Position numbers and translations under genes: made by a program. Below, piece by piece: positions 13,817 through 22,608 of a stretch of DNA of 42,650 nucleotides. Within the stretch, counting starts at the first letter, position 1. The number at the start of each line of letters is the position of its first letter. Source of the DNA: a virus; IMG/VR virus record IMGVR_UViG_3300024344_000038, positions 1 through 42,650 of that record. One strand, written 5' to 3'. The notes beneath the pieces were generated by a model. It did not search any database. It was given only the letters and a program-made list of their open reading frames with translations, and was not told the DNA's origin.

Positions 13817-14054
13817 CACAGATGCAAAGCGAGTATCAGAAGGTATGATGTTAGTAGTCAGCAGTCTTGAGGGCTTTACCAAGGCTGAAAAGTGTGCTAT
13901 AATCAGTTCTGTTTTTAATTGTTTATATCATCATAAGTTTGAAAGGAGATTCAGTGACGTTATGGGAGTTGTAGATAATATGCGTATAGATTGTAAGTTA
14001 AAAAAAATCCCTGAGTTTGGGGGTGCAGAAAAATTTATTCAAGGAGAAATATAA
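13794..14054 (+). CDS. Hypothetical protein between RNA polymerase and SSB
   Basis: The 86-residue product overlaps the RNA polymerase end by 23 bases and has GAGGTGA as ribosome site. It is a mostly helical protein with mixed charge (VSSLEGFTKAEKCAIISSVFNCLYHHKF) and three cysteines. I do not recognise it. By position it might match T7 gene 1.x-2 host-interaction genes, but no similarity is visible. Confidence 0.65.
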   Translation: MQSSFLANTDAKRVSEGMMLVVSSLEGFTKAEKCAIISSVFNCLYHHKFERRFSDVMGVVDNMRIDCKLKKIPEFGGAEKFIQGEI

Positions 14055-14056
14055 CC

Positions 14057-14635
14057 ATGAAAAAGAAAGAATCATTTCCGATTAATTTTACACCTGTGGG
14101 AATCGCCTCGTATCCTCATTTAAACAAGCCTGACACTAGGTTTGATGATGATGGGGTCTACCAAGTTGATCTTATTTTTAACAGGAAAGATGCTGCAATC
14201 ATTGAAAAAATCGTTAACCCTCTAATGAATGGTGGCAAGCACAATCCTATCAAGGAAGAACTTGGGGAGGACGACAAGCCCACTGGTAATTACAAGGTTA
14301 AATTTAAAATGAAGGCTATGATTAAAGTCAATGGCAATCATATTAAACAGCAACCTGTTTTAACAGACACTAAGGGAAACAGGATGAGAGCTCAAGTAGG
14401 TGGTGGCAGTCAGCTTAGGATCGCGTATCAAGCTATTCCGTTTAGCCAAGGACAAGGTGGAGTTACTCTGAGAATGAAAGCGGTCCGAGTGCTTGACTTG
14501 GTGGAATATACGGCTGGTGTCAAATGGGATCAAGAAGATGAAGGTTTTGTTCAGGCAGCAGTCGAAGAAGAAACTCGTAAGGAGGCTGTGGAGATCGAGG
14601 AAGATGATGATGACGATAAATACGAGGACTTCTAA
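14057..14635 (+). CDS. Single-stranded DNA-binding protein, T7 gp2.5-like
   Basis: The 192-residue protein has the gp2.5-like order: N-terminal FTPVGIASYPHLNKPDTRF, an OB-fold core (KVKFKMKAMIKVNG, GSQLRIAYQAIPF, VTLRMKAVRVLDLVEY), then an acidic tail EIEEDDDDDKYEDF ending in Phe. The acidic tail with final aromatic residue is the hallmark by which gp2.5 contacts the polymerase and the primase-helicase. AAGGAG precedes the start. It stands immediately upstream of the replication enzymes. Confidence 0.88.
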   Translation: MKKKESFPINFTPVGIASYPHLNKPDTRFDDDGVYQVDLIFNRKDAAIIEKIVNPLMNGGKHNPIKEELGEDDKPTGNYKVKFKMKAMIKVNGNHIKQQPVLTDTKGNRMRAQVGGGSQLRIAYQAIPFSQGQGGVTLRMKAVRVLDLVEYTAGVKWDQEDEGFVQAAVEEETRKEAVEIEEDDDDDKYEDF

Positions 14636-14856
14636 TGATGCCTTCTTTCGAGGAGTTAAAAAAGTATACGGCTGCGGATGTTGCGGATAACGTAAGGGAG
14701 CTCCCTGATTTAACACTATATGAATTCATAATACAAGTGGAATTCATGGTTGAAGCAGGGAGTTTTCCGAGGGAGATTTTTTACGAAGTTTCTCAAGTTA
14801 GTAAACTACTCCGAGGATTAAAAGAGGATAGGATCAAGAGTAATGTGGCGAACTAA
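14635..14856 (+). CDS. Small helical hypothetical protein
   Basis: The 73-residue product starts on the SSB stop (ATG 14635; ATG 14638 is an alternative) and ends overlapping endonuclease I. It is helical (FEELKKYTAADVADNVRELPDLTLYEFIIQVEFMVEAG, then SKLLRGLKEDRI). No known family. Its location between SSB and endonuclease I suggests a replication or recombination accessory role, by position only. Confidence 0.65.
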   Translation: MMPSFEELKKYTAADVADNVRELPDLTLYEFIIQVEFMVEAGSFPREIFYEVSQVSKLLRGLKEDRIKSNVAN

Positions 14857-15253
14857 AAGACAAAGGCTCAGAGGTATACGAGAGGGGTATAGAAGTGGTC
14901 TAGAGGAGTCCATAGCAAAGCAGTTGGAACACTGCAAGGATATAGCTTGGACTTATGAAACCGAAAGAATCAAGTATATCTCTGAGCCTAGACATTATAC
15001 TCCTGATTTTATTTTAGAAGGTAAGATATATATTGAGACAAAGGGTAGGTTCTTGGCAAAGGACAGAACCAAACACCTGTTAATCAAAAAGCAATATCCG
15101 GATTTAGATTTACGATTCGTATTTACAAATTCCAGACAAAAACTTTATAAAGGCTCAAAGACAACGTATGCAGCATGGTGTGAAAAGCATGGGTTTCTTT
15201 ATGCTGAAAGGAGCATACCTGAACTATGGATGAACGAGCTCATCAAAAAGTGA
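14843..15253 (+). CDS. Endonuclease I (T7 gp3-like Holliday-junction resolvase)
   Basis: The 136-residue protein resolves branched DNA and digests host DNA. The PD-(D/E)XK-type site is intact: Glu21 in SGLEESI, Asp55 in YTPDF, Glu65 and Lys67 in YIETKGR, close to T7 gp3 (Glu20, Asp55, Glu65, Lys67). The length is like T7 gp3 (149). It overlaps the start of the primase-helicase gene by 28 bases, and the T7 order gp2.5-3-4-5-6 is preserved here without a lysozyme between 3 and 4. Confidence 0.93.
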   Translation: MWRTKRQRLRGIREGYRSGLEESIAKQLEHCKDIAWTYETERIKYISEPRHYTPDFILEGKIYIETKGRFLAKDRTKHLLIKKQYPDLDLRFVFTNSRQKLYKGSKTTYAAWCEKHGFLYAERSIPELWMNELIKK

Positions 15254-16824
15254 TACACGAGCCATGTCCGAAGTGTGGCTCTAAAGATAACTTAGGGAGG
15301 TATCCAGATGGACACGCATACTGCTTTGGAGAAAGCTGTGATTATTATGAGCATAGTGATAGTAATTCTGCTAGGTTTGTGCCTCAGTCAACCACTAAAG
15401 GACTTATTATGGGTGGACGCTACAAGCCCCTTACTAAAAGAGGAATCTCTATTGATACCTGTAGATTCTTTGGATACCAAGTAAAAACAACTGCCTCAGG
15501 CACGACTATTCATTTAGCTCCCTATTTTAATTGCAACAAAGAACTGGTAGCACAACAAATTCGTAAGAAGGGACACGACTTTAGCTTTGTTGGAGATACC
15601 AGCAGTCTTGGGTTGTGGGGTAAGCAGTGTTGGACTTCTGGAAAATACATTGTGATTACTGAAGGCCAGTTAGATGCCATGTCTGTTGCGGAAATCAACA
15701 ACTGTAAATATCCTGTAGTATCTATCGCGAATGGTGTAGGATCAGCTTGTAAGAGTATCAGTAAAGATTTAGAGTGGCTGTTGGCAAACTTTCAAGAGAT
15801 TGTGTTAATGTTTGACAACGATCCTCAAGGTAAGAGTAGTGCTCGTAAAGCTGCTGAATTGTTTCCACCAGGACGCTGTAAGATTGCTTCCTTACCTCTT
15901 AAGGATGCAAATGATATGCTCCAAGAAGGCAGAGGTAGCGAAGTTGTAAATGCAATATTCAGGGCTAGTGTCTATAGACCTGATGGAATCATAGCAGGAG
16001 AAGATACTTGGGACCTTGTTAATACTCCTATGGAAGCAGCAGACATGGAGTACCCTTGGCAGGGGCTTAACAGCCTTACTCTAGGAGCGCGCAAGGGGGA
16101 GCTTGTTACCTTCTGTGCTGGCACTGGAGTTGGCAAGTCCACAACTGTTAAAGAGATTGCATCTTACTTTCTCAGCAAGGGAGAGACTCTAGGCTATATT
16201 GCCTTGGAAGAATCTGTTAGACAAGCTGCGGTTGATTTCATGTCTATCGAAGCCAACCAAATGCTACACCTTCAAAATAATTTGGATGAAAAATATTTAA
16301 GGGATATATGGGAGAAGACTTTAAATACAGGCAGGATCTATTTATACGATCATTGGGGGAGTTTAGATGGTGAAGTGTTGTCAAATAGAATTCGCTACCT
16401 TGTGAGAAGTTGTGGGGTAGGTTGGGTTATCATAGATCACATCTCTATTATGATTTCCGGTATGGAAGGTGGAGATGAACGAAGATTAATTGATAACCTA
16501 ATGACTAAACTAAGATCCCTAGCAGAAGAACTTAACATAGGGATGCTGATAGTATCACACCTAAGAAAACCTAGTGATGGAAGGGGGCATGAAGATGGAA
16601 GAAAAATTACACTTAATGATGTTCGAGGGAGTGGAAGCATTTCTCAACTTAGTGATTTCGTTATTGGACTCGAAAGAAATCAACAAGAAGACGGTGAGAC
16701 GACTGTTCGTATCCTTAAGGCAAGGTATAAGGGAAGCTCGACAGGAATTGCAACCAAACTCTACTACGACAAAGACACCGGAAGACTTAGAGAGTGTGGA
16801 TCAGCTCTTGAGGAAGGATTCTAA
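15226..16824 (+). CDS. Bifunctional DNA primase-helicase (T7 gp4-like)
   Basis: The 532-residue protein unwinds DNA at the fork and makes primers. The N-terminal zinc finger uses Cys14, Cys17, Cys33 and Cys38 (CPKC and CFGESC). The TOPRIM primase has TEGQLDAMS (Glu146) and FDNDP (Asp197, Asp199). The RecA-like helicase has Walker A GTGVGKST (Lys304), LEESVRQ, Walker B VIIDH (Asp404) and VSHLRKP. T7 gp4 is 566 residues. It overlaps endonuclease I and ends two bases before the polymerase gene. Confidence 0.97.
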   Translation: MDERAHQKVIHEPCPKCGSKDNLGRYPDGHAYCFGESCDYYEHSDSNSARFVPQSTTKGLIMGGRYKPLTKRGISIDTCRFFGYQVKTTASGTTIHLAPYFNCNKELVAQQIRKKGHDFSFVGDTSSLGLWGKQCWTSGKYIVITEGQLDAMSVAEINNCKYPVVSIANGVGSACKSISKDLEWLLANFQEIVLMFDNDPQGKSSARKAAELFPPGRCKIASLPLKDANDMLQEGRGSEVVNAIFRASVYRPDGIIAGEDTWDLVNTPMEAADMEYPWQGLNSLTLGARKGELVTFCAGTGVGKSTTVKEIASYFLSKGETLGYIALEESVRQAAVDFMSIEANQMLHLQNNLDEKYLRDIWEKTLNTGRIYLYDHWGSLDGEVLSNRIRYLVRSCGVGWVIIDHISIMISGMEGGDERRLIDNLMTKLRSLAEELNIGMLIVSHLRKPSDGRGHEDGRKITLNDVRGSGSISQLSDFVIGLERNQQEDGETTVRILKARYKGSSTGIATKLYYDKDTGRLRECGSALEEGF

Positions 16825-16826
16825 AC

Positions 16827-18638
16827 ATGAAAATCATATTTGATATTGAAACCGATGGTCTTTTACCAGATGTAACTAAGGTTCACTGTGTTGGGCTTAC
16901 TGTTGAGGGAGCTAAAGCCTCTCAGATTTATGCCAACCAGAATGGGTATGATTGTATTGAAGATGCTCTTGATGTTATGTCGGGGGCTGAGACGATAATT
17001 GGACATAACATTATTGGTTTTGATCTACCTGTTCTTAAAAAAGTATTGGGGTGGGAGCCTCGACAGTCGATTCAAATTGAAGATACTTTAATTATGTCTC
17101 GTTTGATGTTTCCCAACATCATGGAGCTTGATGCCAAACCACCCACGCGTGTACCTCGAAAACTATGGGGCTCTCATGGGTTAAAAGCATGGGGTTACAG
17201 GCTTGGGTTGCTGAAAGGAGAATTTAATAATGATAACACTGAGTGGGGTACTTTTTCTTCTGATATGGCAAGGTATTGTGCAAACGATGTTTCGATAACA
17301 TCTTTGTTGTATGAGCATATAGATTATTGTGAGATTCCATCCGAAGCTGCTATGTTGGAACATGACTTTGCTTCTATCATTCAGAGACAGATAGAGTGGG
17401 GGTTTAAGTTTGATACTAAGAAAGGACAAGGCTTATATGTTCAGCTTTTAAAAGAAAAAGATTTGGTAGGCAAAAATTTAAAAGACACCTTTGGCTCTTG
17501 GTATAAGGATGGGGGTGAGTTTGTACCTAAAAGAGCAAACATATCCAAAGGGTATTCTGCTGGTGCAGTGTTTAATAAGATAGAGAAAGTTCATTTTAAT
17601 CCAAACAGTAGAGATCATATCAGTCTTAGATTAAAACAGGACTATGGATGGAAGCCTGCTGAATTTACTCCTAATGGTAAACCTAAGATTGATGAAAAGA
17701 TTTTAAAAAAGTTACCTTATCCTCCATGTGAAGATTTATATACTCATTTTCTTTTGTCGAAAAGAATTTCTCAGTTGGCAGAGGGAGATAATGCTTGGCT
17801 TAAGCTAGAGAAAGAGGGAAGGATACATGGGTACGTCAACACTAACGGAGCTGTTACTGGTAGGTGTACTCATTCTTCTCCTAATGTAGCTCAAGTTCCT
17901 GCGGTGTATAGTCCTTATGGTAAGGAGTGTCGGGAACTGTTTAAGCCCACTAAAGGTAAAGTATTAGTGGGCTGTGATGCAGATGGCCTGGAACTGAGAG
18001 CTTTAGCTGGCTATCTTAAACGCTATGATGGTGGTACATATGCTAACGCAGCAGTCGAGGGAAACTCAACGGATGGAACCGATATACATACACTGAATCA
18101 AAGAGTATTAGGTATTGATTCAAGGGATAAAGCTAAGACTTTTTTCTACGCATTTATCTATGGGGCAGGAGATGAAAAGTTAGGAATTATCTTAGGAGCA
18201 AACAGGAAAGCAGGCAAACGTGCTAGAGAAAAGCTCTTTAAAGGAGTCAAAGGTTTAGAACAACTAACGGATGCGGTAAGGAAGGCTTATCGAAGGCGCG
18301 GACATCTAATAGGTTTAGACGGTAGACATCTCCATGTTAGGTCTGAGTATAGTGCTTTGAATACATTACTTCAAAGTGCTGGAGCTGTACTTATGAAAAA
18401 AGCTCTGGTACTTTTAGATGAGAGGTTGAAATTTTTAGGTTTTGATGCTCCTGTTGACTATGAATTTGTAGCTAATATTCACGATGAATTCCAAATTGAA
18501 TGTAAGGAGAGGTATGCCGAAAGATTTATTGGACCCCAAGCGGAATCAGCTATTAAAAGGGCTGGAGAATACTTTGAATTTGGATGCCCTCTTAGTGGCA
18601 CGTTTAAAATTGGAAGAAATTGGGCTGAAACACATTAA
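16827..18638 (+). CDS. DNA polymerase I family replicative polymerase (T7 gp5-like)
   Basis: The 603-residue enzyme has a 3'-5' proofreading domain (FDIETDG with Asp6 and Glu8) and a family A polymerase domain: motif A VGCDADGLELR (Asp384), motif B AKTFFYAFIYGAG (Lys437, Tyr441), motif C NIHDEFQ (Asp553). It is about 100 residues shorter than T7 gp5 (704), as in several marine podoviruses. Whether a thioredoxin-binding loop is present cannot be judged. Its last 125 bases also encode the start of an HNH protein in another frame. Confidence 0.96.
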   Translation: MKIIFDIETDGLLPDVTKVHCVGLTVEGAKASQIYANQNGYDCIEDALDVMSGAETIIGHNIIGFDLPVLKKVLGWEPRQSIQIEDTLIMSRLMFPNIMELDAKPPTRVPRKLWGSHGLKAWGYRLGLLKGEFNNDNTEWGTFSSDMARYCANDVSITSLLYEHIDYCEIPSEAAMLEHDFASIIQRQIEWGFKFDTKKGQGLYVQLLKEKDLVGKNLKDTFGSWYKDGGEFVPKRANISKGYSAGAVFNKIEKVHFNPNSRDHISLRLKQDYGWKPAEFTPNGKPKIDEKILKKLPYPPCEDLYTHFLLSKRISQLAEGDNAWLKLEKEGRIHGYVNTNGAVTGRCTHSSPNVAQVPAVYSPYGKECRELFKPTKGKVLVGCDADGLELRALAGYLKRYDGGTYANAAVEGNSTDGTDIHTLNQRVLGIDSRDKAKTFFYAFIYGAGDEKLGIILGANRKAGKRAREKLFKGVKGLEQLTDAVRKAYRRRGHLIGLDGRHLHVRSEYSALNTLLQSAGAVLMKKALVLLDERLKFLGFDAPVDYEFVANIHDEFQIECKERYAERFIGPQAESAIKRAGEYFEFGCPLSGTFKIGRNWAETH

Positions 18639-19050
18639 AACATATAATGAACTGGAAGTATTTTGTGAAGGACTTTACAAATTTATATTATCAAAAAATC
18701 CTTATAGTTGGACAGCCAATAAAGTATCATACTTTCGGTTTCGAGCCCATGCTAATAGATATATTATACAATTTTTAAGAAATTTTTCATGCCAAGGATG
18801 TGGAAAACGAACTAAAATACATGGGTTGCATTTTCACCACGTTGATCCTAATACTAAAACAGCTAAAGTTTCTAGCCTTATGAAAGACGGTTGGAGACAA
18901 GCATTACGAGAATCGTTGGTGTGTTTGTACTTGTGTGAAGAATGTCATTATAAAGAACATTTTAAAGAAGGTGAATATCATGGAAACCACGCAGTTATTG
19001 ATAGATGGAGACATACTTATATACAAAATTTGTTGGGCAGTACAGAATGA
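18514..19050 (+). CDS. HNH endonuclease overlapping polymerase and exonuclease genes
   Basis: I chose ATG 18514 because AAGGAG at 18504-18509 is just upstream. The 178-residue protein has an HNH/zinc module: Cys93 and Cys96 (CQGC), LHFHHVDPNTK (His108, His109) and CEECH (Cys141, Cys144, His145). The N-terminal 90 residues are helical and not recognised. The gene overlaps polymerase by 125 bases and exonuclease by 71 bases. T7 gp5.3 is an HNH protein at the same position, so it is likely an established part of this gene order and may be a homing-type nuclease. Confidence 0.85.
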   Translation: MPKDLLDPKRNQLLKGLENTLNLDALLVARLKLEEIGLKHIKTYNELEVFCEGLYKFILSKNPYSWTANKVSYFRFRAHANRYIIQFLRNFSCQGCGKRTKIHGLHFHHVDPNTKTAKVSSLMKDGWRQALRESLVCLYLCEECHYKEHFKEGEYHGNHAVIDRWRHTYIQNLLGSTE

Positions 19051-19729
19051 GATAGAGTGGGATGATGGTATAGTAACAACTCATGTTAACCTAGAAGAAA
19101 TGTATAGGCAGGCTGATAAGGTTATAGACAATCTTATTACAACTGTTTTAGCTGGCAGGGTTGCAGATGTTACTGTTTGTCTATCGGATAGGTCAAATAA
19201 TTTTAGGAAGAAAATTTTTAGCGAATATAAAATGCAAAGAAAAAAAAACAGGAAACCTCTAGGGTATAATCAACTGGAAAAGTATCTGCGTGATAAGTAT
19301 GAGGCTGTTTCGTATCCTACTTTAGAAGCTGACGATGTGATAGGAATTTTAGCTACAGATAAAACGTATCACATTAATTATGTAGCCTCGATTGATAAAG
19401 ATATGAAAACCATTCCTTGTATCTATTATAATATGGATACGGAAATCAAAACCAATATTAACGAGGAGACAGCAGATTTTAATTTCTATATACAAGTTCT
19501 AACCGGAGACACAGTAGATAATTACAAAGGGTGTCCAGGAATAGGTCCTAAGAAAGCTAACAATTTACTTGAAGGTCAAAAGCCTGCTGACTATTGGGGT
19601 ATAATAGTTCAAGCTTATAAAGCGGTTGGCTTGACAGAAGAAGATGCACTTGTTCAAGCTAGGGTGGCTCGAATTTTAAGGTGTGAAGATTACGAGAAAG
19701 GAGGAGTTAAACTATGGAACCCGAAATAA
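18980..19729 (+). CDS. 5'-3' exonuclease (T7 gp6-like)
   Basis: I chose ATG 18980 (METTQLLIDGD), since the frame upstream lies inside the HNH gene. The 249-residue protein has the FEN-like metal site: LLIDGD (Asp9, Asp11), LEADDV (Asp118, Asp119), ASIDKD and TGDTVDNYKGCPGIGPKKA, where the last part is the helix-hairpin-helix. It removes primers and degrades host DNA in T7. It overlaps the HNH gene by 71 bases and the next gene by 16. Confidence 0.92.
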   Translation: METTQLLIDGDILIYKICWAVQNEIEWDDGIVTTHVNLEEMYRQADKVIDNLITTVLAGRVADVTVCLSDRSNNFRKKIFSEYKMQRKKNRKPLGYNQLEKYLRDKYEAVSYPTLEADDVIGILATDKTYHINYVASIDKDMKTIPCIYYNMDTEIKTNINEETADFNFYIQVLTGDTVDNYKGCPGIGPKKANNLLEGQKPADYWGIIVQAYKAVGLTEEDALVQARVARILRCEDYEKGGVKLWNPK

Positions 19730-20028
19730 CAGACCACCTAAGGGTTAAAGAAATTCTAGAGGAGTGTGCCTTACTAGCTGAGAAAAAGAATAAGGATTAT
19801 GCTAAACCTGGAGATCCTTTACATAACTTTAGAAGGTGTAAGGCACTAGGAATTCCTGTAAGTGTGGGGATTGCCTGTAGGTTACAGGATAAGTGGAGTA
19901 GAATTGAATCTTATTTCAGGGAGAAGAAGTTATCTAATGAGTCTATTAAAGATTCTTTGATGGACAATATTAATTATTCGGCTATACTAATACAAGCCTT
20001 AGAGGAAGAAGGAAACGAACATGAATAA
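19714..20028 (+). CDS. DUF1599-like nucleotide-associated protein
   Basis: The 104-residue protein has DYAKPGDPLHNFRR (28-41), then RLQDKWSRI (56-64) and NESIKDSLMDNINYSAIL (75-92). These features match DUF1599, the 'nucleotide modification associated domain 1' family, which is helical and MazG-like. The acidic residues at 76-84 and 28 would fit metal coordination. Its position between the exonuclease and the MazG-like gene suggests a role on the nucleotide pool; the reaction is unproven. Confidence 0.8.
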   Translation: MEPEITDHLRVKEILEECALLAEKKNKDYAKPGDPLHNFRRCKALGIPVSVGIACRLQDKWSRIESYFREKKLSNESIKDSLMDNINYSAILIQALEEEGNEHE

Positions 20029-20392
20029 GGTGAAAGAGTTTCATCAAAAAGTAAACCTAGCTATTGACGAGCCTTTTAGTAAAGAGCTTTTGGAATTCAG
20101 AATGAAACTAATTTTTGAAGAAGTCCAAGAGCTCGCGGATGTAGCGTTAAGGCTAGAGGGAAATCTAGATCAAGGTGAACAGTATGTTATGCTACAGGAT
20201 TTCTTGCAGGAAATGTGTGATGTGGTTTATGTTCTAAAAGGAACGGCTGTATCTTTTGGGATGGATTTCGATAAAGCTTTTGACTTAGTTCATCAAGCCA
20301 ACATGAGTAAGTATCCTTTTACTAAGAGTGAAAATGGAAAGGTTTTAAAAGGAGATAATTATCAACCGCCTGTTTTAGAGGAGTGTCTATGA
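20021..20392 (+). CDS. MazG-like nucleotide pyrophosphohydrolase
   Basis: The 123-residue protein has the EExxE(x)nExxD metal site: FEEVQELAD with Glu33, Glu34, Glu37, Asp40, and QEMCDVVY with Glu64 and Asp67. This all-alpha NTP-pyrophosphatase fold hydrolyses nucleoside triphosphates or related molecules to monophosphates. The substrate is unknown; marine phage MazG proteins have been suggested to act on (d)NTPs or ppGpp. It overlaps both neighbours (DUF1599-like and NrdJ), forming a nucleotide cassette. Confidence 0.85.
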   Translation: MNKVKEFHQKVNLAIDEPFSKELLEFRMKLIFEEVQELADVALRLEGNLDQGEQYVMLQDFLQEMCDVVYVLKGTAVSFGMDFDKAFDLVHQANMSKYPFTKSENGKVLKGDNYQPPVLEECL

Positions 20393-22326
20393 TGCCTTCA
20401 GTTAGAGCTCAAGTAATTACCAGACGTACTTATAGCAGACCCATTAAAGGTGAACAGGAACTCTATGAAACATGGAATCAAATTGTAGACAGGGTTATTA
20501 ATCACCAACAATGGTTGTGGGAACGAGCTGCTGGAGATGAGCTGGAAACAGAAACAGAACTAAATGAGTTGCGTCAGCTACTTTTAGATCGTAAGGTTAT
20601 GTTATCTGGTAGAACTCTTTGGCTTGGTGGAACTGAGATAGCCAAGAGGAGAGAGGCCAGCCAATTCAACTGTGCTCATTTAAAGGTGGAGACTATACAT
20701 GATATTGTTGACTCTTTGTGGCTCTTGTTACAGGGGTGTGGAGTCGGGTTTACTCCTGTCGTTGGAACCCTCTCAGGTTTTACAAAACCCATTGAAGAAA
20801 TTGAAATCATTAGGAGTAAGCGTACAAAGAAAGGAGGACATGAAGGAAATAAGGAAAGCTTTGATAGCGACACAGGCACTTGGACCATTACCGTTGGAGA
20901 CTCTGCTGAAGCATGGGCAAAAAGTATCGGCAAGCTTTTGGCTTTTAAAGGGAAAGCTACAAGGTTCGTTCTCGATCTCACCCAACTTAGACCAGCAGGA
21001 CAGAGGCTCAGTGGATACGGATGGATCAGCTCAGGAGACGCACCCTTATCGAAAGCCTACACAGCTATCGTTCAAATTCTAAACAAGAAATCAGGTCAGC
21101 TCTTATCTAAAATGGACATCTTAGATGTAATGAATTGGTTAGGTACTGTATTAAGCAGCAGAAGATCTGCTGAGATAGCTTTAGTTTATCATAATACTCC
21201 TGAATGGAAACAGTTTGCTAGAGCTAAAGATAATCTTTCAGACACTCCTCACCGTAGTCAATCTAATAACTCGATAGTCTTTTGGGAAGAACCTACTTAT
21301 GAAGAACTCGAAGAAGTCTTTAAAATCATTAAAGAATCAGGGGGCTCAGAACCTGGAGTCATCAATGGAAAAGAAGCGCGCAGACGAGCCCCTTGGTTCA
21401 CCGGAGTCAACCCTTGTGCCGAAATCCTTCTTGGAAATAAAAGTTTCTGTAACCTGTCCGAAGTTGATCTCTCAAAATTTAGAGAAGACTCTGGTGGATT
21501 GGAAAGGGCGGTCTTCCTCGTTGCAAGAGCTAACTATAGGCAAACCCTTGTTAATCTTGATGATGGAATACTGCAAAGAACTTGGCATGAAAACAATGAA
21601 TACCTCAGACTTTGTGGAGTGGGACTTACAGGGATCGCCAGCCGTGAAGACTTATCTTACTATGACTACAAGCGACTGAAGAACCTTGCAGTACATGGAG
21701 CATATTCTATGGCAGATGAGTTAGAAACTCAAAGACCTAAGAATGTTACCACCATAAAACCTAGTGGAACATTGAGTAAAATAATGGATACCACTGAGGG
21801 ATGTCATAAGCCAGCAGGACGTTACATATTTAATCATGTTAATTTTTCAGTGAATGATCCTATGCTTCCTAGACTTAGGGAAGCTGGCTACCAAGTTGTT
21901 ACTAATCCAGTAGATGAACATAATGTTATTGTGACCTTTCCAGTTAAATGGGAAAACATTAGATTTGAAAAAGATGGAGATAAATATGTTAATCACGAGA
22001 CGGCTATTAAACAGCTCCAAAGATACAAGTCACTCATGGACTCTTACGTTGAACAGAACTGCTCGATTACGGTTACTTATAAGGCTGACGAAATACCAAC
22101 TATCATTGATTGGCTCCTCAATAATTGGAGTTCTTATGTTGGTGTTAGCTTTCTTCCCATTTGTGATACTCAAGAGGTCTATTCCTACCTACCTCAACAA
22201 GTGGTAACGAAGGAAGAATATGATGAGTATATTGCACAGTTAAATCCAGTTGACTTAGATGAAGTCATGGGCCTCCATGAAATCGAGGACGATGAATGTT
22301 TACAAGGAGTTTGTCCAACTAAGTAA
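20389..22326 (+). CDS. nrdJ: Class II (adenosylcobalamin-dependent) ribonucleotide reductase
   Basis: I chose ATG 20389 because AGAGGAG lies five bases upstream; GTG 20383 is also in frame. The 645-residue monomer reduces ribonucleoside triphosphates. Substrate-site cysteines Cys95 (FNCAH) and Cys354 (SFCNLSE), thiyl-radical Cys343 with Glu345 (NPCAEI) and the C-terminal redox pair Cys637/Cys642 (ECLQGVC) keep the spacing of the Lactobacillus leichmannii enzyme (408/419 and 731/736). It is shorter than that enzyme (739). The phage needs host-supplied cobalamin for this enzyme. It follows the MazG-like gene with a 4-base overlap. Confidence 0.95.
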   Translation: MMPSVRAQVITRRTYSRPIKGEQELYETWNQIVDRVINHQQWLWERAAGDELETETELNELRQLLLDRKVMLSGRTLWLGGTEIAKRREASQFNCAHLKVETIHDIVDSLWLLLQGCGVGFTPVVGTLSGFTKPIEEIEIIRSKRTKKGGHEGNKESFDSDTGTWTITVGDSAEAWAKSIGKLLAFKGKATRFVLDLTQLRPAGQRLSGYGWISSGDAPLSKAYTAIVQILNKKSGQLLSKMDILDVMNWLGTVLSSRRSAEIALVYHNTPEWKQFARAKDNLSDTPHRSQSNNSIVFWEEPTYEELEEVFKIIKESGGSEPGVINGKEARRRAPWFTGVNPCAEILLGNKSFCNLSEVDLSKFREDSGGLERAVFLVARANYRQTLVNLDDGILQRTWHENNEYLRLCGVGLTGIASREDLSYYDYKRLKNLAVHGAYSMADELETQRPKNVTTIKPSGTLSKIMDTTEGCHKPAGRYIFNHVNFSVNDPMLPRLREAGYQVVTNPVDEHNVIVTFPVKWENIRFEKDGDKYVNHETAIKQLQRYKSLMDSYVEQNCSITVTYKADEIPTIIDWLLNNWSSYVGVSFLPICDTQEVYSYLPQQVVTKEEYDEYIAQLNPVDLDEVMGLHEIEDDECLQGVCPTK

Positions 22327-22375
22327 AATCTTGCCCTGAAAAGGAAAAGAAATTCAACCCTCTAGGAACAGTTTT

Positions 22376-22594
22376 ATGACAAAACATAATAAATTTGGTT
22401 TAATAATTACAGATGAGTTGTTGAAATTGCTAGGTGAAATGTTTCCTGATAAGCTTCCTTATGATCTTGTATCTGATAAAGAGATGAGTAGACTCATAGG
22501 ACAGCAGGACGTAATCAGGTGGCTCAAGGATAAACAAGAAGAATTAATTCAGGATAATTTAGAGCGAGAAGCTCAAGTTACTATTAAAACTTAA
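22376..22594 (+). CDS. Small hypothetical protein between NrdJ and tail gene
   Basis: The 72-residue acidic protein (LIITDELLKLLGEMFPDKLPYDLVSDKEMSRLIGQQDVIRWLKDKQEE) appears helical. The ribosome site is weak (TAGGAA). I do not recognise it. It sits at the junction of the replication and virion blocks after a 49-base gap without features. Confidence 0.65.
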   Translation: MTKHNKFGLIITDELLKLLGEMFPDKLPYDLVSDKEMSRLIGQQDVIRWLKDKQEELIQDNLEREAQVTIKT

Positions 22595-22608
22595 AGGAGA
22601 CTAGGAAC

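Noticed and set aside
16574-16843. 89-residue + strand frame overlapping the primase-helicase end
   Set aside because: It is an alternative frame of the helicase C-terminus, and no family similarity is visible.
21299-21679. 126-residue + strand frame within nrdJ
   Set aside because: It is Lys/Ser/Leu-rich, fully inside the reductase gene, and the reductase frame carries all catalytic residues.
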